Shown: positions 16,154 through 23,963, numbered from the stretch's first letter. The stretch: DNA of 42,330 nt from Chloroflexota bacterium (GCA_027623795.1 JAQBUX010000004.1:1-42330), one strand, 5' to 3'. Numbers and translations are program-made. The notes: generated by a model not told the origin, from the sequence alone.

Positions 16154-16477
16154 GTGTTCCAAGACCGAGATATCAGGTGCGCAGAGTGCGGACAAGATTT
16201 CGCATTTAGTGCTGACGACCAGCAGTACCATTCCGAGCGCGGCTACTCCGACCCGAAGCGTTGCCCCTCATGTAGGGCCGCACGACGCGCTCAGGGCGGC
16301 GGCGGCGGTGGCGGCGGTGCTGGCGGCGGCGGCGGATTCCGATCCGACCGGCCGATGTTCTCCGCGACATGCGCACAGTGCGGACAAGAGGCCCAGGTTC
16401 CGTTCCAGCCGAGCGGTGACCGACCGGTCTACTGCAACTCCTGCTTCTCTTCGCAGCGGCAGTCGTCCCGGTACTAA
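16154..16477 (+). CDS. Two-zinc-ribbon protein (zf-trcl type plus CxxC-x17-CxxC type)
   Basis: Small protein (107 aa) of two zinc-binding modules joined by a glycine linker. Module 1: F-Q-D-R-D-I-R-C-A-E-C-G-Q-D-F-A-F, then E-R-G-Y and R-C-P-S-C-R, as in the 'probable zinc-ribbon' family. Module 2: C-A-Q-C-G-Q-E-A-x-V-P-F-Q-P and V-Y-C-N-S-C-F, a C-x-x-C-x17-C-x-x-C domain. Between them lie about 15 Gly/Ala residues. GTG 16154 is preferred: GGAG lies 9 nt before it and related proteins begin right at the F-Q-D block. ATG 16139 would add five residues and has no Shine-Dalgarno. Nucleic-acid or protein binding is plausible; the role is unknown. Confidence 0.82.
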   Translation: MFQDRDIRCAECGQDFAFSADDQQYHSERGYSDPKRCPSCRAARRAQGGGGGGGGAGGGGGFRSDRPMFSATCAQCGQEAQVPFQPSGDRPVYCNSCFSSQRQSSRY

Positions 16478-16518
16478 CAGGTACTAAGCGTAATCGCCTG
16501 AAAACCTCAGGTAACGAA

Positions 16519-16557
16519 ACCGCCCCGGTGATCAAAATCATCGGGGCGGTTTTTTTT
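16519..16557 (+). terminator. Rho-independent terminator after the zinc-ribbon gene
   Basis: A 14-bp stem (ACCGCCCCGGTGAT with ATCATCGGGGCGGT, one C-A/G-T type mismatch) around a short CAAA loop is followed by eight T. This is a classical intrinsic terminator 41 bp after the stop. Confidence 0.9.
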
Positions 16558-16745
16558 CGTCCCGATGTTTGCGGCACGCTATGGATCGACGATGTAGGGC
16601 TCGGGCCATACGGTGAATGAACTTCTGCCCATGGCGAAGAGGGCCGGCTCCCGGTCCGCGATCTGACCCCCACAATCTTCACGGCAAAGAGAGCGAGAGC
16701 CTGCGCTGGCGGTCTCACTGCGGAGAACGTATTCGGCTGGCCGGT

Positions 16746-16787
16746 GGTCTCAAAAGGCCCCGGCGATAGCCGGGGCCTTTTGAGACC
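16746..16787. terminator. Perfect 19-bp inverted repeat, bidirectional terminator
   Basis: GGTCTCAAAAGGCCCCGGC and its exact reverse complement flank GATA. The arms hold AAAA and TTTT next to a GGCCCCGGC core, so each strand reads a GC hairpin followed by a T-run. It lies 20 bp after the peroxiredoxin stop (minus strand) and 270 bp after the zinc-ribbon stop. The arm end TTTGAGACC occurs once more at 16796-16804. Confidence 0.75.
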
Positions 16788-16806
16788 AGTCTTGGTTTGA
16801 GACCGG

Positions 16807-17280
16807 TTAACCGATGGCTTTGACAGCCGCCTTGACGGCGTCGTAGTCAGGCTCGATGCCCGGGTTCTCGCCACGCCATGCGTACTGGATTGTGCCAGAG
16901 CCATCGACCACGTACACGGTCCGGTTCGCTGCTGTGTAGCCTGGCATACCGGCGAAATTTTCGATCGCAGTGTCGTAGGCGCGCGCCGTATCTGCCGTGT
17001 GATCGACGAGGATCGGGAAGTTCAGATTGTGCTTAATCTTGAACTCCTTCGCAACGAAGTAGTTATCGACGGCGATGCCGAGCACATCGGCGCCGGCGCC
17101 GTTGAGCTCACTTAGCGAGTCTCGGAACGCGCAGACCTCTGTATCGCACACCCCTGAGAAAGCAGCAGGGTAAAAGGCGAGGACCACGGTCTTGCCCGAA
17201 AAATCGCTGAGGCTGACGTCGCTGCGGTCACTGTCTTTGAGGGAGAAGGCCGGAGCCTTCGTCCCGATGCTGAGTGGCAT
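16807..17280 (-). CDS. Peroxiredoxin (AhpC/TSA family, with PrxQ-like C-x4-C)
   Basis: Thiol peroxidase reducing H2O2 and organic peroxides. From ATG 17280 the protein is 157 aa and begins G-T-K-A-P-A-F-S-L; an AGGAG lies 6 nt upstream, so the longer frame (to 17328) is rejected. The active site reads F-Y-P-A-A-F-S-G-V-C: the peroxidatic Cys is Cys45, and the usual Thr of P-x3-T-x2-C is Ser. Cys50 follows at C-x4-C, the spacing of the resolving Cys in BCP/PrxQ enzymes, while the sequence around resembles AhpE-type proteins. Y-V-V-D is the usual fourth strand. It lies just downstream of the dehydrogenase array, but with its own Shine-Dalgarno and a 94-bp gap. Confidence 0.92.
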   Translation of the reverse strand: MPLSIGTKAPAFSLKDSDRSDVSLSDFSGKTVVLAFYPAAFSGVCDTEVCAFRDSLSELNGAGADVLGIAVDNYFVAKEFKIKHNLNFPILVDHTADTARAYDTAIENFAGMPGYTAANRTVYVVDGSGTIQYAWRGENPGIEPDYDAVKAAVKAIG

Positions 17281-17374
17281 ATTGACTCCTGTGATTTGTC
17301 GCGTGCTTTGCGCGCTTATCCCATTCATACGTTTGGGACGGCGATTATGGCATGTTCATGGTCGGTCCTGTGGC

Positions 17375-18367
17375 CTAGCCGCCGCCGTTCACGGCCATGA
17401 CGGCCTTGATGATGCCGTCCTGCTGCTTGGAGTACATCTCATAGGCCTCGGGGACCTGCTCGAACGTCATTCGGTGCGTGATCAACTTTGCCGGATCCAC
17501 CCATCCGCGATCCATCAACGAGACGAGTTCCTTGATGTCGGCGGTCGGGTCTCCCGAGCCGCGCGACGAGCAGGGGATAATCGTCGCGATCTTCCGCATC
17601 CAATCCATGTGTTTGAACGGGATCACCGACCCCATGCTAATCAGGCTGAAACCCATTACCTTGCCGTATGTGTTGACGAACGAGACGGCCTGGTTGAGGC
17701 CCTCAGGGTCCCCAGATGCATCCACGACAACGTCCAGTCCGTGGCCGTCGGTGATCTCCGGGATGGCCTCAAGCGGGTTGACGTGGTCAGGATTGATCGT
17801 GTCCGTCGCGCCCAACTCCTTCGCCTTGTCGAGCCTGTAGTCAAGCAGATCCATCGCGACCACCTGAGCTGCGCCCTCAAGCGCCGCCAGGTTTGTGAAA
17901 GACAGGCCGATCGCGCCCTGTCCGATCACCCCGATCCGGAGCCCCGCGGTCGGTCCCCAGAGCTTTGTTGCGAACAGTACTGTGCCCATCGGCTGGCACA
18001 TCAACCACTCGTCGAGGGGACGGTCCTCAGGAAGCGGGATCGTGAGCGCCTTGGGAACGTTGATGTACTCAACCAGGCCGCCGAGGCTGTCTGGCTTTAC
18101 GAAGTCCGGTAGGACAATCATGCGCTGACCAACCTCGACGCCGTCCGCACGTGACTCCACGACGGTTCCGGCGATCTCGTGGCAAGGGGCGCCGGCGCGT
18201 CCGGGATACATCTCCTCCGGCAACACCGGGTCGTAGAACATGTGCGTGTCGCTGCCACAGACTGACACCTGTTGGACCTTGAGAAGGATCTCGCCTTCCG
18301 CCGGTTTCGGCGTGTCGATGTCGTAGAACTCGAAGGTCCGCGGGGCGGACATCCTTGCTGCTTTCAT
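17375..18367 (-). CDS. Zinc-binding MDR dehydrogenase, array copy 1 (last in transcription order)
   Basis: Medium-chain alcohol/polyol dehydrogenase fold, 330 aa. GroES-like N-domain: V-C-G-S-D-T-H, P-C-H-E-I-A-G and W-L-M-C-Q-P-M-G-T supply the likely catalytic zinc ligands. The cofactor domain has G-Q-G-A-I-G-L-S and an Asp (A-M-D-L-L-D-Y) that favours NAD(H). The four-cysteine structural zinc lobe is missing. D-W-M-R-K and P-E-A-Y-E-M-Y are family marks shared by all six. This copy diverges in the loop after V-G-Q-R (P-D-F-V-K-P-D-S-L-G-G) and has M-F-Y-D-P after the first ligand motif. It is separated from copy 2 by 74 bp. Substrate unknown. Confidence 0.92.
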   Translation of the reverse strand: MKAARMSAPRTFEFYDIDTPKPAEGEILLKVQQVSVCGSDTHMFYDPVLPEEMYPGRAGAPCHEIAGTVVESRADGVEVGQRMIVLPDFVKPDSLGGLVEYINVPKALTIPLPEDRPLDEWLMCQPMGTVLFATKLWGPTAGLRIGVIGQGAIGLSFTNLAALEGAAQVVAMDLLDYRLDKAKELGATDTINPDHVNPLEAIPEITDGHGLDVVVDASGDPEGLNQAVSFVNTYGKVMGFSLISMGSVIPFKHMDWMRKIATIIPCSSRGSGDPTADIKELVSLMDRGWVDPAKLITHRMTFEQVPEAYEMYSKQQDGIIKAVMAVNGGG

Positions 18368-18441
18368 CGGTCGAAGGCCCTCATTTCGTGGTCGGTTGAG
18401 TTGAAGATAGATGGCCTGTGAGTTGCGGGCGTTGTGGCCGC

Positions 18442-19428
18442 CTACTTCACGGAGATCACGGTTTTGATGATCCCATCAGCCCGATTTGCGTACATCTCGT
18501 AAGCGTCGGGAATCTGGTCCCAGTTGTGGCGGTGGGTGGTCAATCGCGCCGGGTCCATCCAGCCGCGGTCACGCAGGCGCACCATGTCGGCGATACACGA
18601 GGTTGCGTCGGCCGAGCCCGCTGATCCTGTCGGGATGACCCGGATCTCTTTCCGCATCCATTCCTGGTGCCGGAACACCGTCGTCTGGGTGCCAGACTCA
18701 ACCAGGCTGAAGCCGATCACGAGGCCGCGCGGGTTGACAAGGTTTATCGCCTGGTTAATGCCGTCCGGGTCGCCAGAGGCGTCGACAACAACGTCCACCC
18801 CTGCGCCTCCCGTAGCCTCGGCCAGCGCCTCGACGACGTTTTCCTTGTCAGCGTTTATCGTGGCCGTCGCGCCGAACTCGGCGGACTTCGCCAGCCGGTA
18901 GTCCTCAAGATCGATGGCGACGACCTCACGCGCGCCCTGGTTGGCGGCGATCATCGTGAACGATAGGCCGATAGCGCCCTGTCCGAGGACGGCGATGCGC
19001 TTGTCGTCCGTCGTCCCCCAATGTCTCGCGGAGTAGAGGACCGTGCCGGACGGCTGGCACATCAGCCATTCGTCAGTGCCGCCGTAATCCGGGAGCGGAA
19101 TTACACGGCTGGTGGAGATGTACTCCGCCAGTCCGCCGGAAGATATCTCGCCGCCTGGTCCGCGATCGGTGAGTACGATGGCGCGCTGGCCGACTGCGTA
19201 GGCCGGGTTCCTGGACTCTACGATGGTGCCGGCGATCTCATGGCACGGCATTCCCGGCGTAAACGGGTACTCCTCTTCAGCGAAGACCGGCTCGTACCGC
19301 AGGTGGGTGTCGCTGCCGCAGATCGAGACGTGCTCGATCTTAAGGAGCACCTGCCCGTCGTTCACGGTCGGGTCAGGGGCGTCGGCAGCCTCGAGCTTGC
19401 GCGGGCCGGTGAGCTGAAAGGTCTTCAT
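18442..19428 (-). CDS. Zinc-binding MDR dehydrogenase, array copy 2
   Basis: A 328-aa paralog. Likely zinc ligands are Cys37 (C-G-S-D-T-H), His63/Glu64 (P-C-H-E) and Cys124 (L-M-C-Q-P). The Rossmann loop is G-Q-G-A-I-G-L-S-F-T, with A-I-D-L-E-D-Y-R at the cofactor-specificity strand (NAD type). H-Q-E-W-M-R-K is present. After V-G-Q-R-A-I-V-L it has T-D-R-G-P-G-G-E-I-S-S-G-G, a variable loop that differs in each copy and replaces the structural-zinc lobe. A Shine-Dalgarno-like AGAAGGGA lies about 10 nt before ATG 19428. It is most like copies 3, 4 and 5 by eye. Confidence 0.93.
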   Translation of the reverse strand: MKTFQLTGPRKLEAADAPDPTVNDGQVLLKIEHVSICGSDTHLRYEPVFAEEEYPFTPGMPCHEIAGTIVESRNPAYAVGQRAIVLTDRGPGGEISSGGLAEYISTSRVIPLPDYGGTDEWLMCQPSGTVLYSARHWGTTDDKRIAVLGQGAIGLSFTMIAANQGAREVVAIDLEDYRLAKSAEFGATATINADKENVVEALAEATGGAGVDVVVDASGDPDGINQAINLVNPRGLVIGFSLVESGTQTTVFRHQEWMRKEIRVIPTGSAGSADATSCIADMVRLRDRGWMDPARLTTHRHNWDQIPDAYEMYANRADGIIKTVISVK

Positions 19429-19510
19429 TGGTATCGGTTCCCTTCTAAAATGAGTGCCGGTTCTGGTAATGCCATGATGACAACGCCGCCTGCCGGGCGG
19501 GCGTGCTTTG

Positions 19511-20494
19511 TTACTCGATCGCTATCGCCACCTTGATCACCCCATCCTTACGATCTGCGTACATCTCGTAGGCGTCCGGGATCTGGTCCCATCCAACGCG
19601 GTGGGTGATCAGCTCCGCCGGGTCCCACCAACCGCGGTCCCGAAGTCCGACCATGTCGCGGATCGGCGCGATCGGGTCCAGAGCGCCAGCGGCGTTGGTC
19701 GGCAGGATTCGCACCTCTTTCCGCATCCACTCCTGGTGTCTGAACACGGTCGGCTCCAGGCCGGTGACGAGGCTGAATCCGACGATTGTCCCGCGGTTCC
19801 GCACGAGTTGAAGCGCTGCGTTGATGCCATCAGGGTCGCCCGAGGCCTCAACGACGCAGTCAACACCCTCGCCGTTCGTCGCCTCCATCACCGCCTCAAG
19901 GACGTTGTCCCGGTCTGCGTTGATCGTTACCTCGGCGCCAAGCTCGGAGGCTTTGTTGAGGCGGTAGTCCAGGAGGTCGATAGCGATCACTTTTTTTGCG
20001 CCCATGCGGTAGGCGATGGCGGTTGTCGAAAGGCCGATAGCGCCCTGTCCGATGATCGCGAAGGTCTTGTCGTTGGAGATCCCCCACTCGCGGCTGGCCT
20101 GAAGCGCCGTGCCCGCCGGCTGGCACATTACCCAGTCAGAGGTGCTTCCGTAGTCAGGGAGGGGAATGATCTTGTCGCCCGCGATGTACTCGGCCAGCCC
20201 GCCGGAGGTCATGCCGGCGGACGGGGTGAAGCTCGGCAGAATGATGGCCCTCTGGCCAACCGGATGGTCCGGATTTCTACTTTCGACGATGGTGCCGGCG
20301 ATCTCGTGGCAGGGCAGGCCGGGGGCGAGAGGGTAGCTCTCCTCCGGGTTGATTGGCTCGTAGTTTAGGTGGGTGTCGCTGCCGCAGATCGAGACGTGCT
20401 CGATCTTGAGCAGGATCTGGCCGTCTGCTGGCTCCGGGTCCGGGGCCTCCATCGCTTCAAGGCGCCGCGGGCCGGTAAGTTGATACGCCTTCAT
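19511..20494 (-). CDS. Zinc-binding MDR dehydrogenase, array copy 3
   Basis: A 327-aa paralog beginning M-K-A-Y-Q-L-T-G-P-R-R-L-E, nearly the same as copy 4. It keeps C-G-S-D-T-H, P-C-H-E-I-A-G, V-M-C-Q-P-A-G-T, G-Q-G-A-I-G-L-S and H-Q-E-W-M-R-K. It differs in the cofactor-domain helix (T-T-A-I-A-Y-R-M-G-A-K-K) and in A-L-Q-A-S-R-E-W where the others have V-L-Y-S-A-R-x-W, so the pocket near the active site may be altered. V-E-A-S-G-D-P replaces V-D-A-S-G-D-P. The 123-bp gap to copy 4 is the largest in the array and could hold an internal promoter, though none is clear. Confidence 0.93.
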   Translation of the reverse strand: MKAYQLTGPRRLEAMEAPDPEPADGQILLKIEHVSICGSDTHLNYEPINPEESYPLAPGLPCHEIAGTIVESRNPDHPVGQRAIILPSFTPSAGMTSGGLAEYIAGDKIIPLPDYGSTSDWVMCQPAGTALQASREWGISNDKTFAIIGQGAIGLSTTAIAYRMGAKKVIAIDLLDYRLNKASELGAEVTINADRDNVLEAVMEATNGEGVDCVVEASGDPDGINAALQLVRNRGTIVGFSLVTGLEPTVFRHQEWMRKEVRILPTNAAGALDPIAPIRDMVGLRDRGWWDPAELITHRVGWDQIPDAYEMYADRKDGVIKVAIAIE

Positions 20495-20617
20495 GAGCCG
20501 TCTTTCGGACTAGCCGTATTGGATATGTTCATAACAGTCCGGGCTGTGAAGCCATCGAAATCGGCGTGCAGCCCCTTCAACGTCGGCAATTCAGGAACCG
20601 CGTTCGCCGCCGGATAT

Positions 20618-21610
20618 CTATTCCGCATTGATCTCCATCACCACTTTGATGACGTTGTCACGGCGGTGTGAATACATCTCGTAGGCGTCAGGAATGCCGT
20701 CCCAGTTGACGCGATGGGTCGTCAACACAGCCGGATCGAACCAGCCGCGGTCACGAAGCGCCACCATGTCGCGGATCGCTTCGGTCGGGTTTTCGGACCC
20801 GCCGGAGCTGGTGGGAATTACTTTGACCTCTTTGCGCATCCACTCGATGTGGCGGAACACAACCTGCTCCTCCGCCGGGATGAGCGAGAAGCCGACAACC
20901 ATACCCTGATGGTTGACCGCCTGAACCGCCTGGTTGAGCCCATCCGGGTCCGCCGAGGCGTCGACCACGACATCTACACCCGCGCCGCCGGTGGCTTCTT
21001 CCAGCGCCTCGATCAGATTGTCGGTGTCCGGGTTGATAGTGTCGGTTGCGCCGACCTCGGTGGCCTTGTCCAGCCGGTAGTCCAGCAGATCAACTGCGAT
21101 CACCTGTCGCGCGCCCTGCCGGGCGGCGATTGCGGTGAAGGAAAGTCCGATGGCGCCCTGTCCAAGGATCGCTATCCGCTTGTCGTCCGTGGTACCCCAA
21201 CGCCGGGACGAGTAGAGCGCGGTTCCGGCGGGTTGACACATCACCCAGTCCGCCGTGCTGCCGTAGTCCGGCAGGGGAATGACTTTGCTGCTCGTGATGT
21301 AGTCCGCAAGACCGCCGCCACGATGCCCACCGGCGTCAACCGCCGTCTCGGGTAAAACGATGGCCCGCGTGCCGACCTTGTACTTAGAGTTGCGCGACTC
21401 CACGATGGTGCCGGCGATCTCGTGGCATGGCGAGCCATAGAACATCGGGTAGCGTTCTTCAGGGAGCGCCGGCTCGTAGTTCAGGTGGACATCGCTGCCA
21501 CAGATAGAACTGTGCTGGACCTTGAGGACAACCTCGCCGTCCTCAGGAGTCGGGTCGTCCCCCTGAACCAGTTCGAGCCGCCTCGGCCCGGTCAACTGGT
21601 AGGCCTTCAT
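20618..21610 (-). CDS. Zinc-binding MDR dehydrogenase, array copy 4
   Basis: A 330-aa paralog from ATG 21610 (M-K-A-Y-Q-L-T-G-P-R-R-L-E). The longer frame to 21691 adds 27 residues overlapping copy 5 and is rejected. Ligand motifs are S-I-C-G-S-D-V-H, P-C-H-E-I-A-G and V-M-C-Q-P-A-G-T; this copy has Val, not Thr, before the His of C-G-S-D-x-H. D-A-S-A-D-P replaces D-A-S-G-D-P. I-E-W-M-R-K is kept. The variable loop reads P-E-T-A-V-D-A-G-G-H-R-G-G-G. Only 19 bp separate it from copy 5, so the two are surely cotranscribed. Confidence 0.93.
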   Translation of the reverse strand: MKAYQLTGPRRLELVQGDDPTPEDGEVVLKVQHSSICGSDVHLNYEPALPEERYPMFYGSPCHEIAGTIVESRNSKYKVGTRAIVLPETAVDAGGHRGGGLADYITSSKVIPLPDYGSTADWVMCQPAGTALYSSRRWGTTDDKRIAILGQGAIGLSFTAIAARQGARQVIAVDLLDYRLDKATEVGATDTINPDTDNLIEALEEATGGAGVDVVVDASADPDGLNQAVQAVNHQGMVVGFSLIPAEEQVVFRHIEWMRKEVKVIPTSSGGSENPTEAIRDMVALRDRGWFDPAVLTTHRVNWDGIPDAYEMYSHRRDNVIKVVMEINAE

Positions 21611-21629
21611 TCCCGGGTCTCCGATCGGG

Positions 21630-22616
21630 TTAGGGGTTGATCTCCATGACCACCTTGATGACGCCGTCTGTTCGGTTGGAGTACATCTCATAGGCTGCCG
21701 GGATATCGTTCCAGCCCACGCGGTGTGTGATCAGTTTTGCCGGGTCCGCCCACCCGCGCTCTCGCAGATGGACCATCGTCTGAATGGCTTCTGTCGGGGT
21801 TGGGGAGGCGCCTGATACCGTCGGCGCCAGGCGAGCCGCCTTGCGCATCCACGCCTGGTGATTGAAGACGACGGGTTCCGTGGCCGAGATCAGGCTGAAT
21901 CCGACTATGAGTCCGAACCGGTTTACCAGACTGACCGCCTGATTCAGACCCTCGGGGTCGCCAGACGCGTCCGCGACAACGTCCACGCCCTCTCCGCCGG
22001 TTAGCTCCTGGATGGCTTCTGCGACGTTTTCTTTGTCGGCGTTGACCGTGTCGGTCGCGCCCAGCTCTCGCGCCTTGTCGAGGCGGTAGTCCTCGAGGTC
22101 GATCGCGATCACCTGTCGTGCGCCCTGCGCCGCGGCGATCATCGTGAACGACAGTCCGATCGCGCCCTGACCGAGCACGGCGATGCGCTTGTCAGAGGCG
22201 TTGCCCCATTGCCGGGCGGAGTAAAGGACCGTACCGGTCGGCTGGCACATCACCCACTCGTCCAACCCTCCGTGGTCGGGGAGGGCGATGATCCGGCTAC
22301 TTGCGATGTACTCAGCAAGGCCACCGCCGGAAGGGCCCGTTTCCGGGTTGTAGTCCGGCAGGACGATGGCGCGCTGGCCCACCTTGTAATCCGGGTTGCG
22401 CGATTCGACGATCGTGCCCGCAATCTCGTGGCATGGCGCTCCCGGCACCGAGGGGTACCGCTCCTCGGGAAGGACCGGGTCGTAGGACAGGTGGGTGTCA
22501 CTGCCGCAAACCGAAGTCTGCTCGATCTTGAGCAGAACCTGTCCGTCCATCGGAACCGGGTCCGGCGCCTCGACGAATTCGAGTTTGCGGGGGCCGACGA
22601 GTTGTACCGCTTTCAT
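21630..22616 (-). CDS. Zinc-binding MDR dehydrogenase, array copy 5
   Basis: A 328-aa paralog (M-K-A-V-Q-L-V-G-P-R-K-L-E-F-V). It keeps S-V-C-G-S-D-T-H, P-C-H-E-I-A-G, V-M-C-Q-P-T-G-T, G-Q-G-A-I-G-L-S-F-T and H-Q-A-W-M-R-K. The specificity strand reads A-I-D-L-E-D-Y-R as in copy 2. V-A-D-A-S-G-D-P replaces V-V-D-A-S-G-D-P. The variable loop reads P-D-Y-N-P-E-T-G-P-S-G-G-G. It lies 78 bp downstream of copy 6. Substrate unknown; the residues lining the loop differ from the other copies, as expected if each copy has its own substrate. Confidence 0.93.
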   Translation of the reverse strand: MKAVQLVGPRKLEFVEAPDPVPMDGQVLLKIEQTSVCGSDTHLSYDPVLPEERYPSVPGAPCHEIAGTIVESRNPDYKVGQRAIVLPDYNPETGPSGGGLAEYIASSRIIALPDHGGLDEWVMCQPTGTVLYSARQWGNASDKRIAVLGQGAIGLSFTMIAAAQGARQVIAIDLEDYRLDKARELGATDTVNADKENVAEAIQELTGGEGVDVVADASGDPEGLNQAVSLVNRFGLIVGFSLISATEPVVFNHQAWMRKAARLAPTVSGASPTPTEAIQTMVHLRERGWADPAKLITHRVGWNDIPAAYEMYSNRTDGVIKVVMEINP

Positions 22617-22694
22617 GGGGTTGTCTTTATCCCTTCGTGACTCTCGGTTTGCGCATCTCAGAGATCGACGCGCCGCTAAATGCCGGGTCGGGTA

Positions 22695-23669
22695 CTAGTC
22701 CTGTTGCATCACAACCTTGATAACCCCGTCGCTTTGGTCGGAGTACATGTCGTATGCGGTCTGGATGTCCGACACGTCGAAACCCACACGGTGCGACACA
22801 AGTTTCCCGGGGTCGACGTAGCCGGTCTCCTTCATGCGGATCATCTGGCGGATGGTGTCGGTCGGCCGGTCCGTGCCGGCGACTTGAGTCGGGATGATCG
22901 TTGCCGACTTGCGCATCCATGCGGAGTGGTTGAACTGGGTAGAGCGGCCGCCAAGGAGGCTGAAGTTGATGATCGTGCCGTGCCGCCTAACGATAGAGAC
23001 GACGGAGTCCAATCCCTCTGCGGCTCCACTTGCGTCGATGGCAAAGTCCAGTCCCTGTCCGTCCGTTAGCTCCTCGACGGCCTCGACCAGATTTACATCG
23101 TCCGGGTTGATCGTGTCCGTGGCGCCCATCTCCAGCGACTTCTTGCGTCGCGCTTCTACAAGATCGATTCCGATCACCCGCTCCGCGCCCTGGGCAGCCG
23201 CAAGCATCGTGAACGACAGGCCAATTCCGCCCTGGCCGAACACGCCGATCGTTTTACCGGCGGGGTTTCCCCAGTGCGTAGCGGAGTAGAGGACCGTTCC
23301 GGAGTGCTGGCACATGACCCACTCCTCGATCGGGCCCCAGTCCGGCACGGGCATGACCATGTCAGGAGTCTGGACGACGTACTCCTGAAGCCCGCCCGCC
23401 GTGCGACCGGCGAGCACGACGACACGCTGACCGACGTTGATCTCATCCGTTTTGCTGTCCACAACCACGCCCGCGATTTCATGGCATGGACGACCGGGCG
23501 CCTGAGGGTAGTCCTCTTCCGTTAGCTGGCCGTGATAGATCCCGTGAATGTCACTGCCGCAGACAGAAGATGCCTGGACCTTGATGAGAACCTCGCCCTC
23601 ACCCGCGGTCGGCGTTTCGATATCGACCATCTCGAATGTCTGCGGGGAAGTAAGTCGTGCGGCCTTCAT
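22695..23669 (-). CDS. Zinc-binding MDR dehydrogenase, array copy 6 (first in transcription order)
   Basis: The most divergent and shortest copy, 324 aa. It reads S-V-C-G-S-D-I-H, P-C-H-E-I-A-G, V-M-C-Q-H-S-G-T (His where the others have Pro), G-Q-G-G-I-G-L-S-F-T (Gly for Ala) and S-A-W-M-R-K. The loop after V-G-Q-R is the shortest (L-A-G-R-T-A-G-G). D-A-S-G-A-A-E-G replaces D-A-S-G-D-P-x-G. GGAG sits 6 nt before ATG 23669, the best Shine-Dalgarno of the six, consistent with the leading gene of the operon. Divergent from the ketopantoate-reductase-like gene across a 294-bp gap. Confidence 0.92.
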   Translation of the reverse strand: MKAARLTSPQTFEMVDIETPTAGEGEVLIKVQASSVCGSDIHGIYHGQLTEEDYPQAPGRPCHEIAGVVVDSKTDEINVGQRVVVLAGRTAGGLQEYVVQTPDMVMPVPDWGPIEEWVMCQHSGTVLYSATHWGNPAGKTIGVFGQGGIGLSFTMLAAAQGAERVIGIDLVEARRKKSLEMGATDTINPDDVNLVEAVEELTDGQGLDFAIDASGAAEGLDSVVSIVRRHGTIINFSLLGGRSTQFNHSAWMRKSATIIPTQVAGTDRPTDTIRQMIRMKETGYVDPGKLVSHRVGFDVSDIQTAYDMYSDQSDGVIKVVMQQD

Positions 23670-23963
23670 CGCTTCTCCATATTCAGTGGCGTGTATGAGA
23701 GTGTTTTCGTACGCAGCCCGTGTACGGACCGTGCGGGATGATACACCCCCGCGCGTCGTCCGCGCGCCTCACCCGGTCCCAGTCATAACGCGGGAACATC
23801 CGGCGCTCATTGGGGAGGTTCATAGGGGTCCAGAAATCGTCCGCATGTATACTCGGGATCCGGTCTCAGAACGCGCCGCGAGGGCTCTCTCACGCGGCTC
23901 CACTTTCGCCGATGAATGCACCTGATTTCATTTTGGTCTTGATTTTCCCAAAGGGGGGCTCGT
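23670..23963. promoter_or_regulatory. Divergent promoter region between the MDR array and the KPR operon
   Basis: No gene is seen. On the plus strand TATACT (23848-23853) is a good -10 box, about 110 bp before the TTG start at 23964, without a clear -35. On the minus strand TATCAT (23743-23738) lies about 70 bp before array copy 6. The 12-mer CGGGATGATACA around it is also found at 6443-6454, upstream of the minus-strand PEP-utilizing gene. Confidence 0.4.

Noticed and set aside
16807-17280. Second selenoprotein candidate in the peroxiredoxin
   Set aside because: The catalytic position is an ordinary Cys codon and no in-frame TGA occurs before the stop.
17192-18112. Plus-strand frame (306 codons) opposite array copy 1, with similar frames opposite copies 3 and 4
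   Set aside because: His/Arg/Val-rich antisense frames repeated opposite each paralog; they only reflect the dehydrogenase codons.
21611-21691. 27-residue N-terminal extension of array copy 4
   Set aside because: It overlaps copy 5 coding sequence, and all paralogs begin at M-K-x-x-x-L/M.
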